Part shown: one piece after another, positions 18,420 through 31,015 of the stretch
Layout: each line of letters opens with the position of its first letter
How positions within the stretch are numbered: position 1 is the first letter of the stretch
The notes under the pieces: generated by a model
The model's input: the letters and a program-made list of their open reading frames with translations, nothing else
Database searches by the model: none
What the model was told of the DNA's origin: nothing
Translations under genes and position numbers: made by a program
From: Chrysomallon squamiferum
Lineage: Eukaryota > Mollusca > Gastropoda > Neomphalida > Peltospiridae
Length of the DNA stretch: 60,000 nt
NCBI GenBank assembly: GCA_012295275.1
Contig: CM022670.1
Location: forward strand, 22,310,921-22,370,920
Direction of reading: 5' to 3'

Positions 18420-19530
18420 ATTTTTGAATTATGTCTATTTTTGAAAATTGGTATAATTAAATTATTATATTTATTTCTATGTAGAATGCATTATATAACA
18501 GACTTTAGTTAAATCCATAATGTAACCATTTCTACATAATTAATTCTATTCCTGCTATTCTTTTCCATTAGAATTGTTTGCAGAATGGTTGGTTATATTA
18601 TATATTGTTATATTGATGTGTGATGTTAGAACATTCAGAGAAATTTTGTTGATCATTAGACTTATAATCAGTGATTAGTTTAATAATTATAACTAGGTTG
18701 CATGTTTTTAGTAGTTAAATATCATTAAATTTATTGTTGTATTGTGCATTAATTCATATTCTTAGTTTGGTAGATATTAGGTATAGTATTTAAAATGTAA
18801 TGACCTGAAATGAATAGTTTTAAAATATAGGAATAGTGTAAAATTTCAAGAATCATGGTTCCATTAAATCATAAATTGTCAAAAAATTATAATACTTCTT
18901 GTAAAGTATGTAAACAAAACAAGTTGTTACTTCTAAATAGAAAAAACAAATTATTAATTATTACAATAAATCAAGCTTACCACTGATAAGTATGTATTTG
19001 CATTTAAGTGGAGATAATAGAGCATTCATTTTCAGTTAGAAAATTATTAATCTATTGGCAGTTTAGATCAAATGAATAGGAGCTTCAACAGATTAATAAT
19101 TTTCTTCAAACAAGTTGGGTGCTTGACCATTGCATTTTTGAATTAAAAAAAAATATTGGTCATTTTAAAAGATTTCTTCAGAGATTTTGTATTAACATCT
19201 TTTATTTATCTTTACACATTTTATGATCTAGAAATTTGCAAAAGAGGTATGTGGTGACTGAACATGTTATGCGATTTCACAGATTTGGAAAAGTATGTAT
19301 AAAAAATCCAATGGAGCCCAACAATAGGAGTAACCAATTCATTAAACAACATATATAATAATTGTTTATAATGATGTGGAGTCAAACAAATACACATTAA
19401 ATTTCCTGGTTTTTTTGCATTATATCCAGAATTTGTTCATATACAACACATTTATTATTCATAAATAACAAAGATCTGTTAATGTGTAAGCGGACCTATT
19501 TATTAAATAATTTTGCATTATTATTATTAT
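18420..19530. other. AT-rich DNA upstream of ECHDC1
   Basis: No exon is recognisable. It is probably the first intron of ECHDC1 if that gene starts near 16.6 kb, otherwise intergenic. Confidence 0.4.
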
Positions 19531-19561
19531 TTAGGTGATGCTTATTGCAAGTAATTACAAA

Positions 19562-20808
19562 ATGGTGTTCCTGGTTCAGAAGTTTGGCACCTTAACATAT
19601 AATTGTTGGCACCTCAAGAACATCTGTAGATCAGTGTTGAATATTTGTAAAAGAGGAAAGTCTTCAGATTCTTCACAAACTGACTTCAGGTTGTATTTAG
19701 AGCAATGTGGAGGTGGCTCTGTGGATTTGGAGAAAAATAATGAAACTGGATTAGCAGTTATTACTTTGAACAATCCTGAAAAGCGAAATGCATTAACAGG
19801 TACCCACAGATATTTGAACTATTAATATTTAAACAACTTAATTTAGTAATTAAATCTAATAAATGAAATTAATCTATTTCCTCTCATAAATAGTTTTAAC
19901 AAATAAAGAAATTTTTTTTTTTTTTTTTTTTTAAATGTGAAAAAATTCAGTTTACATGATTTTTCCTTTCTTAGACATAATAGAGTTTAAATATATTATT
20001 TATCACTGGATTATCCCCTTTTACCAATACACTTCAGTTAAATAAAAATAGACATTTAATGAATGCTGCACAGTTAATTATTTTGTTGCTGGTGAGTAAG
20101 TATATGCAGAATGTTTGATCTTTTGAAGGTAAAATGATGGTAGAGCTGTCAGACAGAATACATGAACTAGAGGAATGGGAACAAGGAAAGGGTTTGGTGT
20201 TGCGAGGAGCAGCAGGTACTTTCTGTTCTGGTGCTGATCTTAGTCTTGTTCAGCAACTCGATAGTGGAAATGATGGATTCAAAATGGCAACTTTTATGCA
20301 AGATGTTCTGCTTCGCTGTCATCGTCTTCCTTTGATAAGTGTAGCTCTCATTGACGGAAGAGCTCTTGGTGGAGGAGCAGAAATGTGCTTGCCATGTGAT
20401 TTCAGAATAATGACTGAGACAGCGAAAATCGGTTTTGTACAAATTAAGTTAAATATTACTCCAGGATTTGGAGCAGCCACATTTCTAACAAAACAACTTG
20501 GTCCAACAAAAGCATTAGAAATATTAAGTATGGGACAGATAATTGATGCAATTTCTGCTAAAGAAATGGGCATTGTACATCATGTATTATCAAACAGTGG
20601 TGATGTTCTGCAACAGACTAAAGAATGGTTGCTAAGTAGACATTGCAAATATGATGCTACCGTAATTAGATCTCTGAAACGTACTATTACTAATAGTGAA
20701 GTCTGTGATTATGAAGAATCATTAAAATTTGAAAAACAAATTTTTAAAATGATTTGGTTTGCACCTCAACATGTTAAGGCATTAAGCCAAAAAATTAAAC
20801 ATGATTAA
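19562..20808 (+). CDS. ECHDC1: Ethylmalonyl-CoA decarboxylase (2 coding exons)
   Basis: ECHDC1 is a crotonase-fold enzyme that removes ethylmalonyl-CoA and methylmalonyl-CoA side products of acetyl-CoA carboxylase, a metabolite-proofreading role. Coding exons are 19562-19799 and 20129-20808. The donor (ACAG|GTACCC) and acceptor (TGAAG|GTAAAA) join in phase 1 to give NALTGKMMVEL. The ATG at 19562 (ACAAAATGG) has the best context and gives 305 residues, matching the human 307. An in-frame ATG at 19538 is weaker. Family features include GGSVDLEKN, ITLNNPEKRNAL, GKGLVLRGA.GTFCSGADL, LPLISVALIDGRALGGGAEM, and CDFRIMTETAKIGFVQ followed by the G-F-G loop. The N-terminal 40 residues are basic and may target mitochondria, although mammalian ECHDC1 is cytosolic. 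The acceptor at 19534 implies an upstream non-coding exon. The whole crotonase core lies in one 680-bp exon. Confidence 0.93.
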
Positions 20809-20919
20809 TTTATGTACATATATGACTGAAAAATTAAATTAGTTCCTACTATATAATCAATCCTTTTATTTTTATCAAATTTAATGCAGTGTCCTTTTGA
20901 TGTTACGAATATATATTCT

Positions 20920-21114
20920 AATAAAAAAAATTAATCTTTGATGCTTTATCTTTAATCTTTATCGCTGCTTGGAAAGTATGAAAATAAAAATAATTGAAAT
21001 CATGTCACTGCATATATAGTAATCTGTATTCTGCTAATACCAGGGTTTTTTTTAAAACATTTTATATTTTTTTTAGGATAAACTGGCCCATCATGTATGT
21101 CATAAAACAATAAA
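20920..21114 (+). terminator. Candidate ECHDC1 polyadenylation signals
   Basis: AATAAA hexamers occur at 20920-20925 and 21109-21114, 110 and 300 bp after the stop codon. Which one is used cannot be told from sequence. Confidence 0.45.
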
Positions 21115-22702
21115 TTGACAGCACCCAAATATTTCAAAACTATTTTCTTTTGTTGTTACACTTCGTTATTAATAAAAAGTAGACGGGAAATAAAACTAAA
21201 TAAAAACCCAATATAGAATTTAAATGCTGTCTATTAATAGAACGTAATATTTATTCAAAACAATTTTAAACAAGTAATATTATCTTTTATCTCTAATCTA
21301 TCGATCTATGTCTGTCTGTCTACCAGTGACATAGTAATGAAAATTACACATACGTGTGTATTTTTCAAATTAATGTTTTCTTCACGTAACAGAGGAGGTA
21401 CTGGTCCAGTGAACTAACAGGACTGGAGGCCCTTCTCTCAAAAACCAGATTTATTTTTATCTTTTAATTCATTTCCGTGACAAGTCTAGAAGCTCTATTA
21501 AAATCTTGTCAATATGCTCTAATGTCAGTTACTAGATCAAATAATTTAAATCTCGTATGACAAGTTTCCATTTTAAAATTTAGGCGGGAAAAAAGTATTG
21601 AAATTATTAGATCTACAATCTCCGAAGGTGATATGATTAACTTTCTGGTATTCTACGAGCTAATCATGACCTAATTTTAAACACCGAAATAAAATTATAA
21701 TCCCAATAATTCACACTGAGATAGAATTTCTGGCACGTAGAAAGAAAATAACCAATAAGAGAAAAGACTGTGATATTGCTAAAGTTACACTGAAATAAAG
21801 GCAGCGAACAATTCCAGCCGCTGTGAAACCAGCGAACGATAACTCCAGTGAATAATTTATCGCACGTCAGTTCTTTCAAACAAATAGTTCGCAGTTTCAA
21901 TAAAAGTTTAAATTTCTAAGGTATGAAACATGCTCACTTTTATTATTAAAAAAATCATACGTTTTTGAAAATGGTAGCAAAATTAAAATTTCAAATATGT
22001 AATTAAATTTATTTTCGAAATATGGTGTTTGTTATGTAACAATTCCCCATCGGACATATTGTTCGGTAGCTCAGTATCTGCGTTTAACGAAAATCAAATT
22101 TATACTATCTGTTTACTATATTCTCAGTCACCATTTCTAATCTTTTTATATCCAGATATATCAGATATATTTACTTCATTTTTGATAATTTTTGATAATG
22201 AGCAAATTTGTCTTATTTTCAGATTCCAGTCGTTACTTTTCGACATTGGTTGTTAAAAGGAGATGGCAGCAGAAGTCTGTTAAAAATAAGAATCATTTAA
22301 AAAATCAAAGCCATTCACATAAGTTTAAAGTTAATCCTATTTCAAACAGTGTAACATAACCTTATGTCTGGCTATTGAAAATATATTTAACAACAAAGGT
22401 CTTAACTATTAGGGATGCTTCTATAAATTGACTGTACAAACCACTTCAATTCTGACCAACAATTAAATGCTTTTACATAAATAACTGTATATCATCTATT
22501 CCATAATAATATTATGTCAAAATAAATGGTTTTAAAACAAATTTCTGTGTTATTTTCTTATCATTTTATAATCAAAGTAGACCATTCTGAATTAATATAT
22601 TAAGGTGTGCATTATGCATATGCAAAGAGACAAATTCTGATATACTGGGGTAGGAGTTACCTAACTTCTCCTGTTTGGTTCACACAATGAAACTTCATTG
22701 AT

Positions 22703-22818
22703 GGACCTGATTACATTTCGGTGACATGACATAAATTCAAAATTATTGGGTATACAATTTTGAGGGGTTTGTGTTTCAGAGACCTTTACTTTGTTGTGTT
22801 ACATCAGTAATCAGGTCC
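22703..22818. repeat. 12-bp perfect inverted repeat, 92-bp spacer
   Basis: GGACCTGATTAC at 22703-22714 is the reverse complement of GTAATCAGGTCC at 22807-22818. It may be the ends of a small non-autonomous element or a hairpin. No target-site duplication is obvious. Confidence 0.6.
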
Positions 22819-23947
22819 ACTGAGGAGTTTTGATCATGGAAACCAAGTTCGTCAGATGATCTAAACTCCATTCCAGTATATCAAATACCATGTCTGTTGC
22901 AAACCTTATTATATTACTACATATCACTAAATGGAAATCAAAATTTTATTACAGAATGGCTCCTTTTTCTCCTATTTTTTTTTTTTTTAATTTTTTTATT
23001 ATTATTTATTTACAGAACTGGTATTTATTTACTTTTATTACAAATTGTTAATATTATTTAAGAACACAACTGGAGGCCAGACATTAATTGTTGGTGTTAA
23101 TTATCACATTGATATTTATAATTTAGACAAAATCTTAAGAAGGATGTTGCTTAAATCTGATAAATGCTGTATTTAAATAAATTATTGAATACACTGAATA
23201 AGATATTTTATTATTTTTATTATTTTCTTTTTTTTTAAAATAATAATGAATACCAAAAAAAAAAGTAGAATTAAATTAGATCTAGGTTGACATAACTATG
23301 ATTTGTACAAATGGCCTTTGAGGTTCAAGGTATTAGAAAAAAGTAATACAAACAGTATTTATTTACTTTTATTACAAAGTGTCTTGATATTGGTGACAAA
23401 ATGTATAGCAAAGCCTATATAATTGTAAATAGAAAAAAAAAATGACATGATACAAATATTACATAATTTATTATATTTTCAACAAATCACAAATTTAACA
23501 GTTCATTTAAATTGTAAACCATATTTGAATTTTTCTGCTGATGATCTGAGACAAAACTAATGTTCTTCAGGAAGCAGCAAAATTTATTTTAAAAAAACAC
23601 ATTCTGAAACAAATGTTTGTCCCTTGTTCTTGCAAAGGTCAGTTAAAAAAAAAACTCCACAACAACAACAAAAAATTTAAATTACAAATTATCTTATTTA
23701 TTTATTTTTAACTATTGAGTTTTTCTTGCACAAATTCTAAATGAAATGCATTGAACTTCCACAGACTTCCAGAGAGAATGTCTTGTTAAATTTTTACCTT
23801 CACTGACAGTAAAATTGTTGGATGTAGAAATGACTATCTACATCATGATACAGAACATCATGGTGGGTGACAGCTATTTATTGCCTTTAATAGGATCCAT
23901 CATGCCAAAAACAAACTAATTATTTGTTTAAGTTATTTCTTTTAAAT

Positions 23948-23948
23948 A

Positions 23949-23998
<50 letters not shown>
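23948..23998. repeat. (GT)n microsatellite
   Basis: About 23 GT units, preceded by a short TA run. Confidence 0.95.
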
Positions 23999-24301
23999 AA
24001 AACAATTTGATTGCTTTATTTTGTCTCACTAAAAAAATTTAAAAATTTAAAAAAAATTAAATAAATAAATAAAAAATATAAAAGATGACATATTGTTTAT
24101 AAAATAATAATCAAAATTCTTTATTAACTACAAATAGCTTAAAAATTCAGTTCTAGTTATTCAAATCAACTTAATAAATTTTCAAATAAAATTTAACTAC
24201 TGGTTATTACACATTTATGTTGGAATTGAAAAGGAAAAACAATAGCAAATACTTGATCATGCAGTTATTGCTAACGACAACAAGTCCCATTAACCAACCG
24301 A

Positions 24302-24344
24302 TAACTCTTTGACGTAACGGTTTTAACTCTTTGACGTAACGGTT
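24302..24344 (+). promoter_or_regulatory. Tandem CRE-like elements upstream of G-gamma A1
   Basis: A 21-nt unit with core CTTTGACGTAACGGTT occurs twice with period 22 (24302-24322 and 24324-24344). Each copy contains TGACGTAA, a CREB/ATF-type site. A further repeated motif, GTTCGCT, occurs at 24351 and 24364, and an ACATCCGGGTAA ETS-like site follows near 24391. It lies 1.1 kb upstream of the A1 coding exon, a plausible promoter for it. Function is inferred. Confidence 0.45.
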
Positions 24345-24605
24345 CAAAAAGTTCGCTGGAAATGTTCGCTAGCTTCACTTTAGCATAAATTACATCCGGG
24401 TAATTATTTATATATTTTAAAAGTTATTATTATTAAATTTAATTTAATATGCATATTTATTTATTTGTTCATGACAGATAAAATCTCAGAAATTATGTAA
24501 TAATAATTAATAATAATAATAATAATACCGAAAAAAGTGTCTTTTGCAAGTTTTGGTACGCTGAAATCTATCAGTTGAATGATGCTGAATTTTCTTTGTT
24601 CGAAC

Positions 24606-24607
<2 letters not shown>

Positions 24608-24659
<52 letters not shown>

Positions 24660-24768
24660 GTAATTTTTTGTTCTTTAATTATTACATATCAAACACTAAA
24701 GAAGTAATTTCCAAAAATCACTAATTTTTCATATACGTATTGTATATGTAAATAAGTGATTTTTGGAA
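24608..24768. repeat. (TTA)n microsatellite followed by a ~30-bp-arm hairpin
   Basis: The TTA run spans 24608-24659. Then TTCCAAAAATCACT (24709-24722) pairs perfectly with AGTGATTTTTGGAA (24755-24768), and the inner CATATAC pairs with GTATATG across a short loop. This makes an imperfect hairpin of about 60 nt. The asymmetry and low GC argue against a confident miRNA call. Confidence 0.7.
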
Positions 24769-25491
24769 GTAAAAGTAGTTCCAACCAAAAAAGTTATATT
24801 TTAGGTCAGTGTTCGAAAATTCAGAAATTCATTTAGTCATCGTACATTGCCATTACGTGCAGTGGTTGCACGATATTATGGATATATGTATATTATTTAT
24901 TTATTTATTTATATTATTTGTGTGTGCGTGTGTGTGTGTGTTTTAATTACTATTTATTTATTTATTTGTAGATAAAGATTAATTTAAAGTCCTTGGAGTG
25001 AACACTACACATACAGAAGTATTTTGTTTTAATCGGTTATTATGTGGGGGTTTTCCATTCAGAACATAGAATTTATATTGAAACAAAGTCATTTTAGACT
25101 GAGTAAACTGTTGAAATTTATTTTATTTTTATGTACGAAATAATGTTTTAAAAAGGGGAATATATTGCAATCCATGTATCCTAATTAACATGATAAATTA
25201 TTATGAAACAAATAAATAAATGAATACTTGGAAGAAAATAGTTTAATTACAGCAGCAAGTTCAGGACAAAAATGTACAAATGTGCATTTCAATTCAGATT
25301 TTAAAAATTACTGTTTGATAATTAAACAAATCTACTAAATTTTTATTCCTGAAAGAAAGGCATATTTAGATGAAATCTTTCACAGTTACATTACTATTAA
25401 AAATTGCCTTTTAAAATGTTGTATCAAAGGTTTTGTTTAATAACCTGTTATTTCTTTTTTTTCCCCCCAGGCTTCATCATCTGTCTGATCA

Positions 25492-25725
25492 ATGATGCCT
25501 TTCTCTTTCATATCATCTAAGGACCCAGATGCAAATATCAAAAGACTAAAGATGCAGATTAAAACACTGAAGGTTCATGCATCTATGAAAAGAATGAAAT
25601 TATCACAAACACTTCCAGAGTTAATTGAGTATTGTGAAAACCATAAACAACATGATCCTCTTGTTGTACGTGACAAAAGTATAAAAAATCCTTTTGTTGA
25701 CCCAGTTAGATGTACAATAATATAA
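25492..25725 (+). CDS. G-protein gamma subunit, type A, copy 1
   Basis: This is a small prenylated subunit that forms an obligate coiled-coil dimer with G-beta at the plasma membrane. The whole coding region lies in one exon that starts after a strong acceptor (CCCCCCAG, exon from 25471), so the 5' leader is spliced. It is 77 residues, or 76 from the second ATG at 25495, which aligns with the start of copy 2. G-gamma features are the helical LKMQIKTLKVHASMKRMKLS segment, ELIEYCENHKQHDPLV (the DPL motif), NPF, and the C-terminal CaaX box CTII. Among known subclasses it looks closest to GNG13 / fly Ggamma30A, but this is tentative. It shares about 65% identity with copy 2 (41468-41701). It is the first gene of a duplicated A-B unit. 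Confidence 0.88.
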   Translation: MMPFSFISSKDPDANIKRLKMQIKTLKVHASMKRMKLSQTLPELIEYCENHKQHDPLVVRDKSIKNPFVDPVRCTII

Positions 25726-25904
25726 TTAGCAATTACTGCTGCTTTAAAAATGTGTTATATGAAAGTTACCTTTAAGATAGTTACTAACTATTTTTAATAA
25801 TATTTCAAAAGTACATTTCTCACTCTTATCTTACTCTTTGGGGTTGTTTTTTCTGTATAGGGGAGACCATTGTATTAGGCACCAAGGGGCATCAGTACAT
25901 AGGA

Positions 25905-25910
25905 AATAAA
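25905..25910 (+). terminator. Candidate polyadenylation signal of G-gamma A1
   Basis: AATAAA lies 180 bp downstream of the A1 stop codon. Confidence 0.4.
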
Positions 25911-26732
25911 ATATATTTATTTCGGATTAAGCAAACTTTCTGAATTGGTGGGTGACCAGTGATAATGAAGTACTGATTTAATGGGACATGATTACATGGT
26001 ATACACTATGATTTTGACACTACTGACCACTGTGATGACACATGAAAGATAGATATGAACTCTGCCCCAGTGTTTGAGTACCCAAGCTTTTTTTCTTTCT
26101 TCTAAACATGTTATTCTGATTTACTGATGCAGTTTTATGAGAGAGGCCTGTAAAAATATCAAGCTGAGTCTTTATACATTTTTAAATGTCTTTTCAGTTT
26201 AGTTAAATCAAAAATGCATTTCAGATTGGAAAAAGCATGGCTAAGCCTAGTAACAGATTGTAATAACAGTTACCACTTTTTAACAACTGTGGTAAAACTG
26301 GCAACAAGGTTCTTGCTTGTATTACCTAATTTCAATTACATATTCTCTGTGTTCATCTATTTTACCAAATGTTAAGTAGATTTCCAACTAGTGGAAGTTA
26401 GAAATTTTTGATGATGTTTGATTCTTAGACTTAATGCCCTGGAGAACTGGTGCCTGACTTATGGACAATAAGGTCTTTTTGGTTGTGATTAAATACAAAT
26501 TGTTTATTAGCCCATTAAATTTGCTTGGTTTTATTGCCAACAGTGAGATGATTATTTCAAATATTAATATTTACTTGAAAATGTGAAAAATCCAGTGTTA
26601 TAACCCAGATGCACCTATATGTACTACCTCTTGACATATGAGTGCATGTCAGCCAACAATATTTTGTGCACATAAAAGGAATTTGTTTAAAGTTTATAAT
26701 CATATGCAGATAGTGTAGTAGAGTTTCTTGTT

Positions 26733-26773
<41 letters not shown>

Positions 26774-28580
26774 AAAGCACCGCATATTAAGATTAATTTA
26801 AAATTTAAAGGGAACTGGTTGAATTATTGTACAATTTAAACATTTCATATATAAACCCTGTGTTCCATTCCTAAGACTATTTTTCTGTGATAAGGAAAGA
26901 AATGTATTCTAAGATGTTTTGTTTTTATTTTAGTGGTTTACATTTTGTTGTTTTGTGTTGTTTTTTAAAACAATCTATTTGGCAGAATATTAACTGGAAT
27001 CATTTGAGCTGTAACATTTTTGATTGCCAGGGAAAAATGTAAATTTGTCTTCATTTCAATGAAATGTTTCATATTTTGATACACATTGTTTTAATTAGAA
27101 AACAACATTTAATGCCAGTTCTTATTATTTATGAATAAAAAATTTAAATAATAATCAAAATTTTAGAAAATGAATAAAAAATTTACATGTTATGTAAAAT
27201 GAAGGATTTTCTTTCCCAAGACAGAGGTTTTATTCAAAACAAGATGAACAATTTATGTATTTGAACTTTTACACTCCATTACATTTTCTTATACTGTAAC
27301 AAGTAATGATATATTATAGTTAGAAAATACATATTATTTATCTTAATACAGAACTATTGTGATTCATTTGGATGTTATTATTATAGTTATTTTTACCAAA
27401 TTATTGTTGCTGATGTTACATTATTAAAGGTTTAAATTTTTATTTCTTATGTTTTCACTATTTTGTAATGTTCAGTATTAAAACTGTAGTCTACTGATGA
27501 CATAAATAGTCACTTACAAAATGATAAATTAGTTAACATGTCAGCTACAGCGAAACATCTCAAAACTAGATCATCACAAAACATGAATTCCCTTACAGTT
27601 TCTGAATTCTCAAGAATATAAATATAAAACCTCAATACAATGAACTCCCATCCAAACTGAACATTTTACTTGGTTCTGACACTATTTGGTTTTGGGAAGT
27701 TTCAATTTTTATTTAATAATGTTTAGAAAAGATAAAATATATATATATATTTTTTTTTTTTACCCATTTCTAATGCCTGTTATTTAAACATTTTATAATG
27801 TATATTTAGAACAAGCTATTGGAACATACACATATTTTGTATATTGAAGAAATTGTCTAAAAAGAAGCAATGAATATAATATTAATAGGAGCATAGCATA
27901 TACTATTTACTAAGCTAGTTTTTTCTAAATCTAAAGGTTTTGTGTACCATTAATGCCTTGTTCCTGCTACTTAAGGTACAATTACTGTGACAGAAATAAA
28001 ACTGCCAAACAATTTTGATAAAAATTTATATATATCATGGCCGTAAATACACTGAGGCAAAGATTTTATTAAAAAAAAAAATAATAATAATAATAATATA
28101 TAAATCTCTATTCCGATAGAAACGATATCCACTGAATGACTTCGTTTATGTCTACGGTTACCGTTTGAAGTCTATCGACTTAGGCGACCCCCAGAAACCT
28201 CGCCCAAATGTTTTTAAGTGTTTTTGCCTCATTTCAAAAAGAGCCTAGTTGCGACCATATATATAAAAGAGTGCATATCTAAAAGTGTTTTACTGGAGAA
28301 CTGTTTGCCTTACGTACAGTACACAAATAAAATAAAACAAATTAAACAAGTTTCAGGACGAATAAGAAGGTGAACAAAAAAGAACCACAGTATGAATTAC
28401 AGTTATAATTATAATAATTCACTGAATGAGTCATTGAATGACATAAAATCTTTAAATCTATTTAGAATCGCTTTTATTTTTCGTTTTTTCCGCCATGTGA
28501 ATGTTGGGAATATAATTTTCGTTTCATTGTGTCTAAATTAACCGAATGAAATAATTTATTTTTGAATAAAAAATATGTAA
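25911..28580. other. A1 3' flank / intergenic DNA
   Basis: No exon is recognisable. It includes a 33-nt poly-A run (26739-26771), an AAT run near 28080, and an AP-1-like TGAGTCA near 28426. Confidence 0.5.
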
Positions 28581-28589
28581 AATAAGTTT

Positions 28590-28720
28590 TGGTCAGTGGT
28601 CAGCATTTTATACCCGCTGGTCAGCGGTCTGGGCTTTAGACGCTGCCGTAACTGGATTTCCTCCATTTACTACTTCATAGCTCAGTCAGGCCACACCCAT
28701 TTTTTCCAGAAAAATTTAAA
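28590..28720 (+). promoter_or_regulatory. GC-richer promoter-like patch upstream of G-gamma B1
   Basis: GC rises sharply. TGGTCAG recurs three times (within TTGGTCAGTGGTCAGC and CTGGTCAGCGG), followed by GACGCTGCCGTAACTGG. It lies 2.3 kb upstream of the B1 start-codon exon. The assignment is a guess from composition and position. Confidence 0.25.
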
Positions 28721-28999
28721 CTATAATCTGTTTCAGAGTTTTATTCAGTTGCAAATACTTATAACTTTAATATAATATTTATCTCGCGCATACTTAAATC
28801 AGAGCATTTTTATTATAATCTCTTGATATCCATCCTGTATTAATAATACTATTATTATACAAAGTATATACAGAAAGTGGAAAGCAGTATATTATTATTA
28901 TTATTATTATTTAATATTGATGTAAGTGCAGGAGGTAAATATATATGATAATCAGATTCGTAGTGAATAATTGTAATAAAAATTAATATATATACATAC

Positions 29000-29043
<44 letters not shown>

Positions 29044-31000
29044 ATAATCAGAGTATATATATATTCGAAATATTCACATACCTTAATCCATTATAACTAA
29101 TGACAAAAATTCATGATGTAGATTAAGGAACCCATATAATTTTGTTTTTGTTTTAAATGTTATGAACAGATAGCGTTTAATTTAACATTATAAGTTATAT
29201 TTATTTTATTTCTTTTAATGAATTTAATAAATATATTATCTTGAGGTGATGTGTTATTATTTATTTTATTATTACTGGTATTCTTGAAGTTTTGTGTGAT
29301 TTCTCTCCCCACCCCCATTTTTCTTGTTCCTCCTGAAGCTTTATTTAATTTTATTCGTGTTTATTCTTACGCCTGTTAGTGTAAAATTGAGGAATGCCGA
29401 GTTAGTGAAATTGCATTCTCTAGTATTTGCGGTACACGGAGAACAGTCGCAGTCAATGAAAATGTAGTAACAAAACAGTTTGTCAGTAAATTGATTAAAT
29501 TAATTAACAGAACTATAAAATCCGTTGTATTATATTTAGAAAGTACAGTGTTGCATTCAAAATTAAAATAACACAGAAACGTTGACTTCTGTTTATTGCC
29601 CACCACAGAAGTGTACTTATGAAGTTGTTATGTTGGTTATGTCAAATGTCCATGTTTTTTGTAATGTAAAAGTAGTTACCACTGTAGTATTTCCATCTTT
29701 GTACTGAAGGATGATATATAAATTCGAATTTTTCTTAAGTCAGTTTTGCATTTTAATTTTTAGGATAATAAGTGAATCCGACTTCGATTTCCATTGTTGA
29801 GCATTCAATTTAAGAGGAAGTTGTTTTGTAGAAGACAGCATCCACCAATCAACATCCGCTTGCTTTGTATCACAGTGCGAGGTTGGAAAATTTTGCATAG
29901 ATAAGGCGATTCGGTATGATTTATTGAATTTCATTTTATAAAATAACTTAGCCATGCTTAGCTTACTAAAGGAAAAACATATATAACGATAAATTAAACG
30001 TGTACAAATAATCAGAGTATGTTTGATCTAGGGCCGTATACTTGTTCACGTCACAAAATAACCATTCTTAGATTCTTATCATTCTACGATTCGCCCATTC
30101 ACGGCTATCGGCGCTTTTAAAATGTTATAAGGAATTGTATAATTAATATTAGAAAATTGTAGTTTTAAGTAATAAAATACTGTGAAGGTATTTGCCATTC
30201 TCATTTTTTCATTTCTGAATGTTCTCTGTGAATTTTTAAATTATTATTTGGTTTGTTCCAAATTCACCCATTAATTATGATAATTAGTGACAAATCCACA
30301 ATGTGTCATAGTGGGTCAGTAGAACTTTACATTTTAAAAATTGCCGACTGATAAAGTGGTGAATTTACTATCCATTCGTTACTTATTAACTTACATTTTC
30401 AATAACATTTAAAGATAATCTGTAGCTCTTCTGTAGAAAATTTCAGGTTTTTATTAAGAGTAATTGGTAAAGTATAAAAAATACAATTTGAGAAAATTTA
30501 CTACCTGTTTTTTTCATAATTATTAACTATGTCGTACTTATGTAGTTTAGTCCATTTTAGTAGATATTTCATAAAATATTTTGCTACAATTGTTTTGTTT
30601 AATGCTGATATAAAAAAAGTCATATAAAACTAAAAAAAGGCTTCTTTTACTTACCAAACTTGTCAATTCAACCATATTTTCCAAAAATTGATGCAGGCAT
30701 GGTATTGCCATGATTAAGGTACTTACAAAACATTTCCTTGCAACTAGCCTACTTTTCTGAAAATAGATGAGTGCCACTACTGGACTTATTTCGGTTACAG
30801 GGAATGTTTTTGGATATACATTGATCATGGCATAGTAAAATATTGAGCAAAATATTTGATAAACAGACCTAAATAGACATTTCTTATTTTATTAATAAAT
30901 AATAAGGTAGGAAAATGATTTTATACATTTGTATTCAAACAAACACACTCATAAACATGTTTTAATTTATCATATTTAATTTTTTTTTATCTTTTTCCTA
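28721..31000. other. AT-rich DNA upstream of the B1 start exon
   Basis: Microsatellites (TTA)n near 28890 and (ACAT)n(AT)n near 28990-29040. Two minus-strand open frames (29376-29606 and 29740-29955) show no family features. A non-coding B1 exon is expected somewhere here but I cannot fix it. Confidence 0.4.
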
Positions 31001-31015
31001 TTTCAGACATTCAGT

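Larger units (their letters stand above)
21115..24290. other. Intergenic DNA between ECHDC1 and the G-gamma cluster
   Basis: No coding exon is supported. An E2F-like TTTAGGCGGGAAA lies near 21580-21592. GC-richer sequence around 21790-21870 has no recognisable product. The rest is AT-rich with short homopolymers and the GT microsatellite at 23948. Confidence 0.5.

Noticed and set aside
20167-20573. Antisense open frames across ECHDC1 exon 2
   Set aside because: Shadows of the ECHDC1 coding exon, which has clear homology on the plus strand.
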